Shown: positions 22,055-35,323 of the stretch, piece after piece
Layout: each line of letters begins with the position of its first letter
Position numbering within the stretch: the first letter of the stretch is position 1
Assembly (NCBI GenBank): GCA_963691655.1
Contig: OY829326.1
Coordinates: 148,880,998 to 148,944,997, forward strand
DNA length: 64,000 bases
Source of the DNA: Toxonevra muliebris
Lineage: Eukaryota > Arthropoda > Insecta > Diptera > Pallopteridae
Reading direction: 5' to 3'
Translations under genes and position numbers: made by a program
The notes under the pieces: model-generated
The model's database searches: none
What the model saw: the letters and a program-made list of their open reading frames with translations, nothing else
Told to the model about the DNA's origin: nothing

Positions 22055-25000
22055 TTAGTATTTAATCAAATTATTAACGGGGAATGAACGTCTCATCCCC
22101 ATACACTTCTCACGATCAATAAATAGAGCATTAACTTTACGACGCAAATCGGCTTCAAGCATTGAACGAGTTTTCAACAAACTTTGATGCTGAGCCTCGG
22201 ATTCTTGTAGTTTATAATGCAATTGACTAACAATTCCCTGTATATCTTGCACTTCCTGTACAAGACGAAGTTGTGCCCAATCCCTGATGAAACAAATTAA
22301 AAATATTATTTATGCAATATAAATTTCGAGTAATCCAGTTTTTTTTTTTACTCACTTGCATAATTCAACACCCTCACGATGTGTCCGCGCTTCCAAACGT
22401 GTCTGTGCTACTTGTAACGGACTTGACTTATCCTGTATGGCCTTTTGTATTAAAAATATATGTTTTTCTAAATCAAAAAGTTCTTGCTGGACTTTATGCA
22501 AATGAAGCTGAATTTTATTCTTAGACTCAGACATTTCTTGAGCACGTTTATCCAGGGCATTGTTCGTATTGCTCCAGTGATCCCAAATAGAGGTGGCTAC
22601 AGCGTTCACAATTGTTTCAGCATCACTACGCAATTGTGACAATTTAGCACGTTCTGCTTGTGATCTAAAAGTAAATATCCATTCATATGTACATACGTAC
22701 ACATTAGCATAAGTTCGTACTAATTCGTCGTCTATTTAATCTTAAACTTACCTACTTACACGTTGACTACTCGCTTCAGCCCAAGATTCCTGAGTACTCA
22801 CAGTTGGATCATATTTCTCAATGCCACCATAGTATGTGATACCACGACTGTAGTTATTCAATTGATGGCATACCGAATCAATACCGAGTGTTGATTCCTT
22901 GTGAACCACATCATCTTCTAGCAAATGCTGAGCAGCGCGGCAATCATGAGCCTGTTTCGTGATCTATAGCAATAATAGTAATGAATTTAACTTGTAAAAT
23001 AATAATAATTCGAGTAAAATTACCTTATCAAACAGTTCTTTGAGTTTATCACGTGAATTACGTATATTATCGATTTCCAGCAACAGAGCCTTCTCAGCCG
23101 TGTCGTGCACCTTCTCAACACCACTACGCGATTCACGATGATAGAGGCACTCTTGTGCTATATGTAATGGAGCTTCCAGATCCATCATTGCCTTACCGCA
23201 TCTTCGTTTCAAATCAGATATAGCCGACGACTCCGAAATTAGTTTTTCCAACTCTGTATTTAACTCATTACGCCAGAATGTAACATCGGTAATGCGTTCA
23301 CCCAAACGACGACCAGCATCACGTTGTCCTTGCGCAGTTTTCTCGTCGGTTTCACGCATCAAACGTACAGCATCATTTCGTAAACGTTCTGATTGATTCC
23401 TGTAAATGTGAAATATCATTCTTATCAATTTTATATCATGTATACAAATTTGTACTCGAGAAATGAGACGGTCATTTACTAAAGTGTTCAACTCTGTAAC
23501 GTAGCACAATATGTACAATTATATTTTGTCTGACACAAGAGCTAACCTGAGGTTGAAATAACATGTCAAAGATTTTCAAAAAGGATCAGAGAATCTTTTT
23601 ATTTTTTTACAAGGAAGCAAAAAAAAAATTATAATAAAAAATATTTTAGTTTTCAAACTAATTTTTCTAATCTTGCTTAAAATACAATAATTTTTGGATA
23701 GTTAAGTCAAAAACCATCGTAATCATTGAAAAACTGGATTTTGAATTTTTTTGTTGCTAACGATTTAACAGAACTTCAAAGTTGCCCTTGGAAATAGTTT
23801 TACGAGTTTGTTTCTCCTCAAGTAAATTGAATACTTGCCTTAAAAATCTGCTGTTTTGAATTGGACCAAGTTTTATAGCATTTCATTAACCGGTTGACAT
23901 GTTGTTATTGATAGATATGCGTTAATTTTCAGAGTTTTCTCTTAAAGTTTTAACAATTCCCATGACTTTTTTTTCGTTGTACAACTTCTTTGTGGAATCA
24001 TTTTTTCATCAAACTCTGAGCTTAAGCAATGCATATGTTGGAAAAAATATATTTTGTCTCGCTTACGAAGTTCCAAGCTAACGGAAAAATCTTAGTTTGG
24101 GGCATGACAGGTGGTAAAAACGTTGTAAAACTTAAAAAATTAAGAAATTTGTTCGGTGATGATAAAAAAAAAAGATCAAAAATCGAAGTTTTGAGTCATT
24201 TCAAGCATTCTCTACTCCATTTTATAGTTTCCTTTATATTTGTTGTTTTGTTTTTCGGTTTTTACGAGTATTGCCGTGAAGTGCACACTATGTAACATGA
24301 GCGGCTCCATTTGCAATTCACATACGAGAGTGAATTTAGCTGAAATTCTGAATTTCAAATTTAGGTGGCACACAACAAAAAAAGGAATTTCATTGAGAAT
24401 CGAATTTCGTTTTTGACAGATTATAATTTTAAAAAAGAATTTTCGTTTGTTTTTTGTGAAAATAAAAATATAACTAAATGTGGCTTTTCAATTGGATTTG
24501 GATAGCAAGAATTTATACTGCAATTACAGATAATTGGAGGAATAGCAATGAGTTGCTCCCGGCTCCATTATTTTATTTTTTCAGTCTTGATTTTGTTGAT
24601 AAATATTGTAAAAGCAGCTGCAATCCCAGTTTTTTGCAATCATGTGTTTGAGGGTTGCTGAGACACTTTCGGCATTTCAAGTGAATTTCGTTCTTCTGAA
24701 ATTCAGAATATTATTTGAAAGTTTTTGTTTTGGCGAAATTCTGTGCTTCAAACGCATTTCAACGAAATGCTAAATTTGCTCAAATTTTGTATCTCTGTTG
24801 CACATATGCAAAAACTAAAACAAAGATGCAAAGCTGTCGCCGATTGAATAAGATAACAAAAGAGAATATGTAAAAATCGGTGAGAAAAATCGGGCAAAAA
24901 TCGGTGTATGTAAAAGCAGACTTAGACCAGCCTCAAATAATAAAGCGCTTTTAAATTTGTGTCCATTTAATGCTCATGTGGTTTCATTTACCAAAATATT

Positions 25001-27233
25001 TTAAATATTACAACCGCAAAAAAAAAATCCTAATAGACCCCCACAAATCTAGACTTTTCCAATTTTTTGTAAGAAGACGAAGTGCTGTGTTGATTTTATT
25101 AGCTTGAGCCTCCACACACACTAGACTGTTTGGTCGGACAGAAACGCGGTTTGACAGTGGATTGACAGGCACACAAATGCCATTCATGTATACATAAATG
25201 TAACCGATTTCAGTCCGACCGAGCAGTGTAGTGTGCTTAGGTTCCTTGTATATGAAGACGAAATGTATATGTATGTTCATTATATACATATTATTTATAA
25301 ATTAAATTTACAGTTGGTTTTGTTCCACTATAGTACTACTACGCAAGTCGAAATTCATACAAAAATAAAATCATCAAGTAGCTACTAGAACTACGAATGC
25401 ACAAAATTATTGCGCCATTTGCTGTTATCCCTCTTCTTCTTGTGTCTAGGCAAAAATATGAAATTTACTTTTCACTTGCGACAAGTGTAAAGGTCGTAAG
25501 TCAAGAACTGACTATATTTTGACATATGTACAATATAGTGTGCCATATAGAAGTGTTAGCTCCACTATAACAAGATTTGTTGGGAATGTTTAATATCAAA
25601 ATCAACTTTTGGCAGCCGAGACTTTCTTCTAAGGCCGATCTTCTATTGGAGGCAACGCTACTGCGACCCGACACAACGCCTTTGACAATGAAAGTTGTGT
25701 CAGAGTGAATAACATTGCCTGTCGGCGTTTTGTGTCGGATAGCAGTTTGGTGCAGTAGCATGGTGCAATTAATAAGGTTGTGTCAGCAGCAATTTTGTCT
25801 TGTTCTTCTTCCATATTTGTTCCTTAATTTTTTTTCCTTGAAAGAATTCAGGTTGTCAAAATTATTGTTTACATTTGATTGACTTTCTTTTATATTCGAA
25901 GTTTTTGTGTTTACGTCAACTGGTTTTGACAATGACGAGAACTAAGCAGTGTGTTGCAATTTTTTTATTATTATTTTTTTTTGTAGTGTTGTACGTGCTG
26001 TAATGCTGTCGCTACCTTATTAATTCTGCCATGCACAGTAGCCAGATGAAACAAATCTTTGAGGGTAGATTCTTTTAAATCAGTTTCAGACATGCACTAG
26101 TGCAGTTGTTGAAAAAAAGTAATTCGTATTATTTAATAAATCTCATCAGAGAATTTTCCAAGAAAACTAATAAAAAGTGCAAAATACTTAAACAGCAGGA
26201 TCAAAAGAAATAAACAAAGTAAGATTCATAATGAAGACTTGTTTGGTTTACTTCGGTTATTATATAGAAATATTAAAGATTTTTATCCGATAATTTGATC
26301 TCTGTACTTTGACTTTCGACTAACTTTGCTTTCGTATCTGGTGTCGAATCGTTTTTATTCGTATTTTAAGGTTCACTTCACAGACGTGTTAAGTGCATTT
26401 TTGGCTGAAAATGAGTTAACTGAATTTTCCAAGCCTTCAATATATTACCTGTTTAGTATGCAGTTCTAACTAACTTAAAAAGCGATTAAAAATGCAGTTC
26501 GCAAAATGCAATCGATGTTAAGTATTAATTAACACATTTGTGAGCTTTGCCATCGACATAAAGTAGTGTATTTTACATGATGAGCTACAGGCTCATCAAA
26601 AGTGATCCGCATTAGCACTAATCCTGTGCTAGCCAAGCAATAGCAAACGTGAACAAGAGTAATGAGAAATTTCACACACACACAGCTCATTCCCATAGAA
26701 AAAAAGCCAAGTCAATCATTATACATGTGTAGGTAACCATCGCTGCACTAAACACTCTGTTACTGACCTGTTTATATTTGATTCGGCATATTTCGTGAGA
26801 TTATTATTGGCCCATTCGCCATTGGTATAACGCGTGAATAAAGCTGCACGTGCGGCATGTTGTGGATTACGTTCAAACCCCGTTACTAAGTTTGGAAAAT
26901 TCATCGATTCCGTCGTCATGCCCGATGGTGAAAAACATGGTTTCACCAATTGATTTGTTACCGGTTGTTCAGCAAGATTCTTGACTTCAATCATTTCATA
27001 TGCCAATGTTGGTCTCCATGGATGTGGATGATTTGTCTTAAATGAACAAGTCATAACAATAAAGATGTAAAGTTTAAACGAATATTCGTATAAAAGGAAC
27101 TAACCTGATATGAAGTACCAACTCTGGGCGGAACCGATGGACCAGAAACGGGTTCCATACAAGGTGGAGCACCAGCAGTACTCCATGGCTGCAATTGTGA
27201 ATACATAACAGTTTGTTCAAATTTTGTACCCAT
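22055..27233 (-). CDS. Tektin (tektin-3-like), ciliary/flagellar microtubule protein
   Basis: Six exons give 507 residues: 27233-27105, 27036-26768, 23399-23024, 22963-22752, 22664-22356 and 22283-22055. All junctions are in phase with GT-AG introns. After a Pro-rich head, the protein is almost entirely alpha-helical coiled coil, as in all tektins, which form filaments inside doublet microtubules of cilia and sperm tails. The family nonapeptide (RPNVELCRD in most tektins) appears as REGVELCKD near residues 424-432 and is split by the last intron. The end, LFIDREKCMGMRRSFP, is like that of tektin-3 type proteins. FWRNELNTELEKL and SERLRNDAVRLM are further tektin-like blocks. Intron 2 is 3.4 kb and carries foldback elements. 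Expression in testis and ciliated neurons is expected from the family, not shown here. Confidence 0.93.
25106..25244. repeat. Foldback MITE-like element in tektin intron 2
   Basis: Arms 25106-25139 and 25213-25244 are imperfect inverted copies (shared cores CACACTA, ACTG and GGTCGGAC) around a loop of about 73 bp. CTT flanks both ends, a possible 3-bp duplication. Class uncertain. Confidence 0.5.
25658..25758. repeat. Second foldback in tektin intron 2
   Basis: CTACTGC...CCGACACAACGCC (25658-25680) pairs with GGCGTTTTGTGTCGG...GCAGTAG (25724-25758). A 10-bp insertion in one arm bulges. No target duplication was identified. Confidence 0.5.
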
Positions 27234-27359
27234 TTTTGTTTTATTTTTTACTTTTTATAAAAAAAACTGAATATTAAAAAATAATAATACAGAAAATTTT
27301 CAAGTTGAAGCATTTTGCTTTAAATCAAAAGTTTCAATGATAAACTTAAAATTCAAAAA

Positions 27360-27808
27360 TTAATTGATACAACTACAGTGTTTTGGTGTTATTTCGAGAT
27401 ATAAACAAGTGCATAAATTTATTTGTGTGCAAATGATTATGAGACGGTTTTCAGATACATATGATTCCATTAAATTCCTATTATCCTTGCGTTCGACATA
27501 TTCGTCCATTCGTTGTGACGGCCATTTGTCCAACAAATTATCCTTGACTAAACGCGAATCGAATATGCGATTTTCGAGATATGAATGTGTGTGCCACTTC
27601 ATTTTCTTTGTGCTTCTCTATCGATCAATAATGTTGATTATGATTATGATGTGGATGAGTAAACTTTAAGAATTTGTTACTTATCGCTTCTTGCACGCAC
27701 TATTGGAATGCTCGACTTTAGTAAAAGATCTTTAAGTGTTTCAGTTTTTGGATATGATAACCGATAGCGTTGTCGAAGATATTGATCCTCAATTGTCCAA
27801 CAAAGCAT
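27360..27808 (-). CDS. Small spliced candidate gene, function unknown
   Basis: A 43-codon ORF (ATG at 27808) ends in a donor-like GATAA|GTAACA. A 65-nt intron (27680-27616) ending in AG would join it in frame to an exon beginning at 27615, giving 127 residues (exons 27808-27681 and 27615-27360). The composition is charged and protein-like in both halves (EDQYLRQRYRLSYPKTE; LLDKWPSQRMDEYVERKDN), unlike chance AT-rich frames. The last 28 residues are Cys/Ile-rich and may be intron read-through. The intron lacks a strong pyrimidine tract. I do not recognise the family. It lies about 130 bp upstream of the tektin ATG on the same strand, so it could also be read through into that gene's 5' region. 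Confidence 0.4.
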
Positions 27809-28635
27809 TTATTATTAGTTATTATGATTTGCAGATATTTTATAGAAAATGATGGAAAATAATTTTAGGCCGTGTTGTTTTAACTTCTAAATTAACATTA
27901 CAACTGAAGTATGTATGCAAAGGAATTTTATATTTCCACATTGGTGGTTGGAGAACATTTATTGATAAAACGCAAATGTACATGGAAACCATTGACATAA
28001 ATATGCACAATATGTATGTATAATAGTTACTGAGGCTATGGTAATATTATTTAAATGTTGTTTATTTTTAAAGATTTATTTATTTTATTTAAAAAATAAG
28101 TGCCTATGTTTTAAGCTTTTCGCATCTAAAATGTTTGGTTCATTAAGTCAATATCATTTTTGTTGACCTTGTATAATTTAGCAAAATAAAATGTTCTAAA
28201 CACATTATTTTTCTAAATTTCTATACCTTTTTATAGATATATTCGTAAGTGTCCAATCTAAAGAAAAATTGTCAAACTCGTAAAATATTCTCCAATTAAC
28301 TTATAGGAATTTGTCCAATGAGTAAGTGGAATTCCAGAGATTAAAAACGACAAAGTTTGTATAAAATTCAGCCCTCCACTTGGAGCTTAGTGAACTTCAT
28401 CGCCCTTCTCTTTCTTTTAAATAATTTCCATAAGATGCAAAATTGGATAAAATCATTTGAGATATCAAAGAAAACTACTAATTAAAAACTAACACATTGA
28501 GAAAATTTGGAGAAATTAACTTAAAATTTTGAGCTGATTGCATAAAAACTAGACTTTTGAGAAAAAACTTTTAAAAATATTTAAAAAGAACTTTGAAATG
28601 GTAATTATACCTTTTGATTTATTTATTTATTTCAG
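27809..28635. other. Intergenic, no gene seen
   Basis: AT-rich DNA between two divergent small candidate genes; probably holds both promoters. No conserved element is recognisable by eye. The last bases are a pyrimidine/AT tract ending in CAG, a possible splice acceptor for the next gene. Confidence 0.4.
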
Positions 28636-28638
28636 AGT

Positions 28639-28946
28639 ATGGAACCTGATAAAGTACAACAGGAAAAAAAAACAACAGAACGTTACGTCCTAAGGTTTGA
28701 AAAAAGTGGTAACTCTTATAGAGTAAAACTAGAAAACGGGCATCCAGCCAGAATAAAGGTGCGTTATTAAAAAATTTAGCTCCTTTAGCGATACGCATTT
28801 CCAAAATCTTCAAAGGAAGATTATCGAACATACTTAACATACTTTCTCATTTATTGATCTATCAACAGAAGCAACCAACGAAAGAAGAAGAGAAAGAAGA
28901 TAATACTAATGAAATTGTAGACCAATTCGCACGTCTGAACCAATAA
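28639..28946 (+). CDS. Small two-exon gene, 65 residues, function unknown
   Basis: Exon 28639-28758 (40 codons, from an ATG) ends AAG|GTGCGT. Exon 28869-28946 follows a CAACAG acceptor, keeps phase 0 and ends in TAA. The product is small and highly charged: a block ERYVLRFEKSGNSYRVKLEN, then an acidic KEEEKEDN tail and DQFARLNQ. A CAG acceptor sits 4 nt before the ATG (28633-28635), so a 5' exon, coding or not, lies upstream and the N-terminus may be longer. AATAAA overlaps the stop codon and another lies near 28984. I do not recognise the family. Amino acid composition and clean splice phase argue that it is real. Confidence 0.6.
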
Positions 28947-30061
28947 ATAATCAAGAAACTAAGATAATGAAAAGCAGTAATTAATAAAGAGTTATAAAAG
29001 ATCAAAATCGCCGATTTAAAATGTATGGATAAGCTGTAACTAAATTGAATGTTTTCTTGAGTAATATACTTTTTTAATTATAATATTCAGTTCAGTAATT
29101 AGTAGAACTAATAAAATATAATGAAAATATGTGTGTATATATTAAATTTAGAATTGGCTTAAAAACTTTCAACAATAATAAAAGGTATGCAAAATTCCAC
29201 ATGATGCAGTTAAAAAAATAGACTAAAGTAAAATATCATAAGAAATTTAACCCTTTCATGCCCATGTTTAAATAGTGGTTACATAAGTCTTCCACAATCA
29301 TGACACCAATTTTGATACAACTTCATATGCTTGTGTGCTAAACCCAACCCGCAGAGTTTAGGTATCACAACAGATCTTCGAGTTAACTGCCGAGCAAGAT
29401 CTGTTATCGTAGAAATATCTTCCCAGAAACCTCTGTTTTGTCCTTGCTTAATTTAGGCATTTAAAAATAAAATGAATGTTCCTTTTTCTTCCAAATTTCT
29501 GCAATGAGTATTAAAAAGAATACGCAGTTTTTCTGCAGTGGGCAAATGGTTAGGAGAGGTGTCATATCTCGGCACGCTCAAAAATAGAAAAGTAAGAATT
29601 TTTCTACACGGCACCACCTCTTGGCTGGCAATGGCAAACCTCCAAGAGTAAAAATATTCCAATGAAAATGCAAATAACTGGGATGTTTTACCTCTAGCTG
29701 CTGAGCAGTTTCATTGTGAATAACAATATATTAAAGAAGGGACTTAACAACTTGGTCGTTTTATTCACACATGTTAAACTAGCTAGCGAATAAAACACAA
29801 CTATTATTTCTACTTAGAACTCAAGTAAAAAATCGGGCTAATATTTGCTGCCACATATATTTGCTCGTGTAGAAAAGCCCGCCATTGGTTAATTTTAAAA
29901 AACTTTATTATCGACAATCGGCATCAGCTGTTCCATTTTTTTGCAAACGTCAACGTGAAGCAAGAAAGTCGTGGGAAGCACACAAAAACACAAAATAATA
30001 CAATAAAAATATAAATTTTCTTGAGGAATTCAATAAAATAAAAAGCAAAATAACAGCAAAA
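28947..30061. other. Intergenic upstream of UPF2
   Basis: AT-rich. It holds the 5' UTR and promoter of the plus-strand UPF2 gene near its right end. No coding exon is supported; a 69-codon minus-strand frame at 29453-29662 has no splice or family support. Confidence 0.45.
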
Positions 30062-33000
30062 ATGGATGAAGAAAATGTGAGCGATGAACCATCGAAATTA
30101 AATGATGCAGACGAAGCAGCTGTTGTTGATATTCAAGTGGAGCAACTCGAGATGTCGGAACTACAAAATTTTGTAGGCGAGTTGCAGACCAAAATAGCAG
30201 CCAAAGCGATGTTACGAGCTGAAAATATTAATTGCGAACGTCCCGGAGATTCACACTTTGCCAAGCTAGACTCTAGTTTGAAACGCAACACAGCATTTGT
30301 AAAAAAACTGAAACAATTCACAGCAGCACAACTTGATGCGCTGCTCAAGGACATGAGCGGTCTCAATTTGAGTAAGTACATCTCGGAAATATGTGCCGCG
30401 CTCTCGGAGGCCAAACTTAAAATGACCGACGTGCCGGCAGTGGTGACACTCTGCTCCAAATTGCATCAGACATATGCCGACTATGATACCCAATTCCTGG
30501 AGGCATGGCAAAAGATGCTCGCACTCAAACCAGGCGAAAAGATAACTAATCCAAGTAAACTGCGCGTGGATTTGCGTTTATTCGCAGAACTGGTAAGCTC
30601 TGGTGTAATTAGCAGTAAGCAGGGGCTATCGCTTTTGGGTTCGGTGCTGATAAATGTCATCTCTCAAGACAAAGAAGATCATAGCAATTTCTCAATAATT
30701 CTTTCATTTTGTCGGCACTGCGGCGAAGAATATGCAGGCCTAGTGCCAAGAAAAATGCTAGATATAGCAGAAAAACATAAAGGCATAACTATACCAAAAT
30801 CAGATTTTCTGCCTCCTGATAAACAACAGAATTTGCGTGCACTGCTCAAAGATTATTTCAAAAATCTTTGCAAGCATCTGCTCTCCGAGCAAACAGAACT
30901 TATGAACATGACCAAAAATATACGACGCACAATGGAATCAAAAGGTATAGTACAAGTCATTTATGTACACATAAATTATTTATTCAAAACTTTTCTTTAC
31001 TTACAGGTGAAATTTCCAATGAAAAAAAAGAGAAATGCGAGCTGATGCAGGCAAACTTCGATAAATTACTTTCCTCTGCACAAACACTCTCCGATCTGCT
31101 GGATGAACCACTACCAGAGCTTGCCAAAGAAACAGAGAATTGCAATCCTGGCACTGTAATCGAAAGCATGCTAGAAGATTCGTCTATGGGTGAGCTAGAT
31201 CCTTGGGGTGATGAGGAAACAAAAAGTTTCTACATAGATTTACCAGATCTGCGTCAGTTTTTGCCAAACTTCTCTGCGCCTAAAGTAGATTTAGAGCAAA
31301 TTGAAGAACCCGCCGAAATGACTGAAGAAGCGCTAGATGCTGATATTGATGCAGAAATCGATATGGATGATCCACCATCAACAGCATCCGATCCACCTAA
31401 TGAACGTGATGGCGCTGAGGGTGGTGGTACGGCAGATGGTCAGGGAGGCGAAGAGATTGCTGCAACAACTGCAACGTTGCCAGATAAAATCGGGAATGCT
31501 CTAATGGAAGTGGGACGCATGAGCTCAGGCCCCAGCACAAATACCAAGCAAGCGTTCGATCAATTTTTGAACAATATCAATAATTGTGTAAACAAGGAAT
31601 TGATTGATTCTGCAGCTATCGAATTTCTGCTTAATTTCAATACAAAAAATAATCGCAAAAAATTAACAAAATCAATTTTTGGTGTGCAAAGGTAAGAAAC
31701 ATAGACATATTCACCCTTTATAAGGAGAAACATTCAAAGCTCTATTAGTAAAATTGTAGCAACAACTTTTGATCTACATCTGATATCAGTATCTACCATG
31801 TTTCACAATCAATACACACCCATCAATATTTCAAATGTAAGCCAACAATTTATTTTATTTTTACACAGAACTCGCTTGGATCTACTGCCCTTCCTTTCAC
31901 GCTTCGTTGCCATAGTCAATCTCTGCAACACCGACATAGCCATTGAGCTCTCGGAAATGTTACGCAAAGAATTCAAGTGGCATATACGCAAAAAGAATCA
32001 ATTAAACATTGAATCGAAAATAAAAATTGTCCGCTTCATTGGAGAAATGGTTAAGTTCGGACTGTGCAAAAAGTTCGATGCCCTCGGCTGCTTAAAGATG
32101 CTGCTGCGTGACTTTCAGCATCATCAAATTGAAATGGCCTGTGCTTTTATTGAAGTAGCAGGTGTTTATCTCTATAACTGCCGCGATTCACGCTTGCTGA
32201 CCAATGTCTTTCTCGATCAGATGATGCGTTTGAAAACGGCGACAGCCCTCGATTCACGTCATGCAGCACAAGTGGAAAGTGTTTTCTATTTGGTAAAACC
32301 TCCAGATTCCATTAAGCAGGAAGCTGTTGTACGACCACCAATACACGAGTACATACGTCACTTGATATTCGAAGAGCTGTGTAAGCAAAATGTCGATCGT
32401 TGCATTAAAATGATGCGTCGCATCAATTGGAGTGATCCCATGGTAAGCGGTTACGCCATCAAATGCTTATCCAAAGCATATTTGCTGCGTTTTCCTCTTA
32501 TACGCTGCTTGGCTGATTTAGTTTCGGGATTGAGTTCATATCAGGAACGTGCTGTGACTATGGTCATCGATAATGTCTTCGAAGATATACGTGCAGGCTT
32601 GGAGATACATTCACCAAAACTGGCACAGCGACGTATAGCAATGGCCAAGTATCTGGGCGAACTTTATAACTATAAACTGGTGGAGTCTACAAATATTTTG
32701 AATACATTGTATTCAATTATATCGCTTGGCGTATCAACGGAAGAGGATGTAGTCTCAGAGATTGACCCACCAGATAGTTTATTCCGTTTGAAGTTGGCTT
32801 GTGTGCTTTTAGATACTTGCGGACAATACTTTACCAGCTCGATGAGTCGTAAAAAGTATGGTATTTCATTCAAAATACATAGCTTGATTAAAATAGCTTG
32901 TTTTTTAGATTGGACTATTTCTTGGTATTCTTTCAACGTTACTATTGGCACAAGAAATCCCATCCTATATTTAGTAAAGTCGAGAACACTTCGGATCTCT

Positions 33001-34346
33001 TTCCCATACTAGTGGACCATATGTATCGAGATTGCTTGGCGAATGTCCGCCCCAAGTTAAAGGTAAGTTAAACAGTCAATCTGCTATTGGCTTCGTTCAA
33101 GGTACACAGAAGATTTGGTGTGTAAACCTTGCAAATAAATTAGCACAACATACACAGCAAATTTGATGTACATATAGCAATTTTTGAACAAATACGATGC
33201 GAAAAGAAGACAGAAAGAAAGATTGCAAGCACGTCAAGTTACTGATTTTTAGTCTAGTCGTTTTTATATAAAATTGGAGTCAGCAAAGAGCGAAATAAAA
33301 AGAAAGAAATGGAATGGCCTAAAGTGGTTTACACATACAAAAAATGCGTTATCGAACTCTATTACGTTTCATTTATCTATTCCAGCACTACAAAAATCTT
33401 GATCAAGCTAAAGACGCCATTGAAAAACTCAAGGAAGAATTGTATCCGCAGTTAAATAAGGAGGGCATACAAACCGATGCAACTGCTACCGATAGTACGT
33501 TGGAATCCATACGCGAGGATAGCGAATTCGATGTAAGATTTTGCATTTAAATTTTATATATAGAAAAAATAGAATTCTTTCTTTACATTCCAACAGATAA
33601 GCGATGATTCCTCTTCTGAAATGGATGGGCGTGCACGTGGCCAGCATGCTGCTGACGATGAAGCTGCCACTGCTGCTGAAATGGCCAATACCACCGATTG
33701 GACAGAAAATGAGTTAATGCTTGAAGATAGTGAAATCAAAATACCTGAAAAATCAAAAGAAGATTTAGAATTTGAGCAAATGTATGAGAAAATGGCGGCA
33801 GATTCATATCAGGAACGGCTCAAGGAGACGGTCAAACCAAATACTAAAGACATTCCCGTACCAATGATGGCTAGAAATAGTAAAAAATCATATGAGCAAA
33901 TAACTACAGCACAGCAATCAGGTAGTACTAGTTCTGGTGGCAATGCTAACAGTGAATCAAAAGATCCCACAAAACAAGGCGCTGTGCCATTTGTGCTTAT
34001 GGTACGCGGTGGTAAAGGTGGCAAGCAACAATTTAAACAATTCGTTGCTCCTTCTGACTCGCATTTGGCACGCAATCTTAAACTCCAAGAGGAAAAAATA
34101 CGTGAAGAAAAGGAGAAAGTTAAACGCCTAACGCTAAACATAACTGAACGCATTGAGGAAGAAGATTATCAAGTAAGTTGTTTATTGGAAGTGTTTATGA
34201 TTAAAATTTGCAATAATTCAATTTTATTTCAGGAGTCCCTAATGCAATCACAACGCAATGTCGCACAAAATCACTATCAACGTTCTAACAAACCAAAATT
34301 TCGTCATCAGAAAGGTGCACCCGATGCTGATTTGATATTCAACTGA
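30062..34346 (+). CDS. Upf2: UPF2, regulator of nonsense-mediated mRNA decay
   Basis: Seven exons join in phase to 1181 residues: 30062-30944, 31007-31691, 31869-32855, 32909-33062, 33386-33532, 33597-34172 and 34233-34346. All introns are short and GT-AG. Three MIF4G repeats can be placed: about 80-275, 465-650 (after FDQFLNNINNCVNKELID) and 675-890 (IHEYIRHLIFEEL onward). The third is the UPF3-binding one in the family. Acidic linkers follow the first and third repeats. The C-terminal 130 residues (FEQMYEKMAADSYQERL, FVLMVRGGKGGKQQFK) are the UPF1-binding region. The protein bridges UPF1 and UPF3 on mRNAs with premature stops. The start ATG is preceded by AAAA, a good insect context, and no upstream in-frame Met is seen. 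Drosophila Upf2 is slightly longer; the acidic linkers account for most such differences in this family. Confidence 0.96.
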
Positions 34347-34740
34347 TATTTACGGAGATCGTAATGATGATGTACATATCGTGAACTATATTTGCATATT
34401 TGTATATGTGTATATAAAGACATACTCATTACATTTTGGCATTAACGCTATTCGTTGCTGATACTGATACATCGAAATGAAATGTATATTCTATGTATAC
34501 ATTTTTGACTTATTGACTATTGAAGATGAAGAAAAAGAAGAAGAAATGGAAAATGTGAAACAGCTTCATGTGCTTTAATATACACCAATTGTAATGACAA
34601 CAAAACTGGTGACTGTTTTAACTGCTTTCAAATTTAACTTTGTTTTCTTGAACTGTTCTAGATTAGCAGTAAAAAAAAGTTAAATACTTGAACATAATTG
34701 TGTTGAAAATGTAATTTTCATCATCAAATGTAATTAAATG

Positions 34741-34746
34741 AATAAA
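34741..34746 (+). terminator. Candidate poly(A) signal of UPF2
   Basis: AATAAA about 395 nt after the stop codon, in an AT-rich 3' flank. Confidence 0.45.
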
Positions 34747-35323
34747 ATATATGAAATACATAAAAAGTTCTTTTGAAACATTCATGCATAGGCTGGAGAT
34801 AGGGTGGAAATGCAGCCCAAAGAAAATGTAGTCAACGAGAAAGTCTTTCGGTGATTCGGTAATCGATGGAAATGCTTTGTTGACGCTTCACCACGAACCA
34901 AAGGTAATAAGAAAGGAAAGAAAATGAAAATATCGGTACAGGATCTGTGAAAATTTATGAAGTCACTGTGCTGTATTGAGTTCCGAAACGTCTGTATGGT
35001 TTGCCTACTCTCCATATTTTCAAAATGGAATTGATTCATAAAATCAAAAAATTTTTCTATGCCTAGAGTATAGACCTTAAAAAAGAGCATTCTTCAGATA
35101 AAATTGAACTCCATAAAACTGGGGAAACTCAACAAAAGGATGTTCCTTCACAATTATCTTGTCAATTATCTTCAACAAAATCGGTAGCGAAAAAGGAGTT
35201 GTACTTGTATTTTTGAACTATCTGTATTTGTATTTGTGAAAGTCTGTGTTTATTTATACCCAGTAATCCCATCATTCATTTTTAAATTCCATCATTCTTT
35301 ATTAAAAACAGCTTTCCACTACA

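Noticed and set aside
26577..26632. Two successive small hairpins (GATGAGC / GGCTCATC and TAGCAC / GTGCTA)
   Set aside because: Short stems in an intron; no sign of a microRNA-like long precursor.
29249..29265. TTAACCCTTTCATGCCC resembling a left end of the TTAA elements
   Set aside because: No inverted partner with TTAA was found within 1 kb on either side.
34782..35090. 102-codon minus ORF after UPF2
   Set aside because: Phe-rich, no recognised motif, and it lies in the UPF2 3' flank; probably chance.
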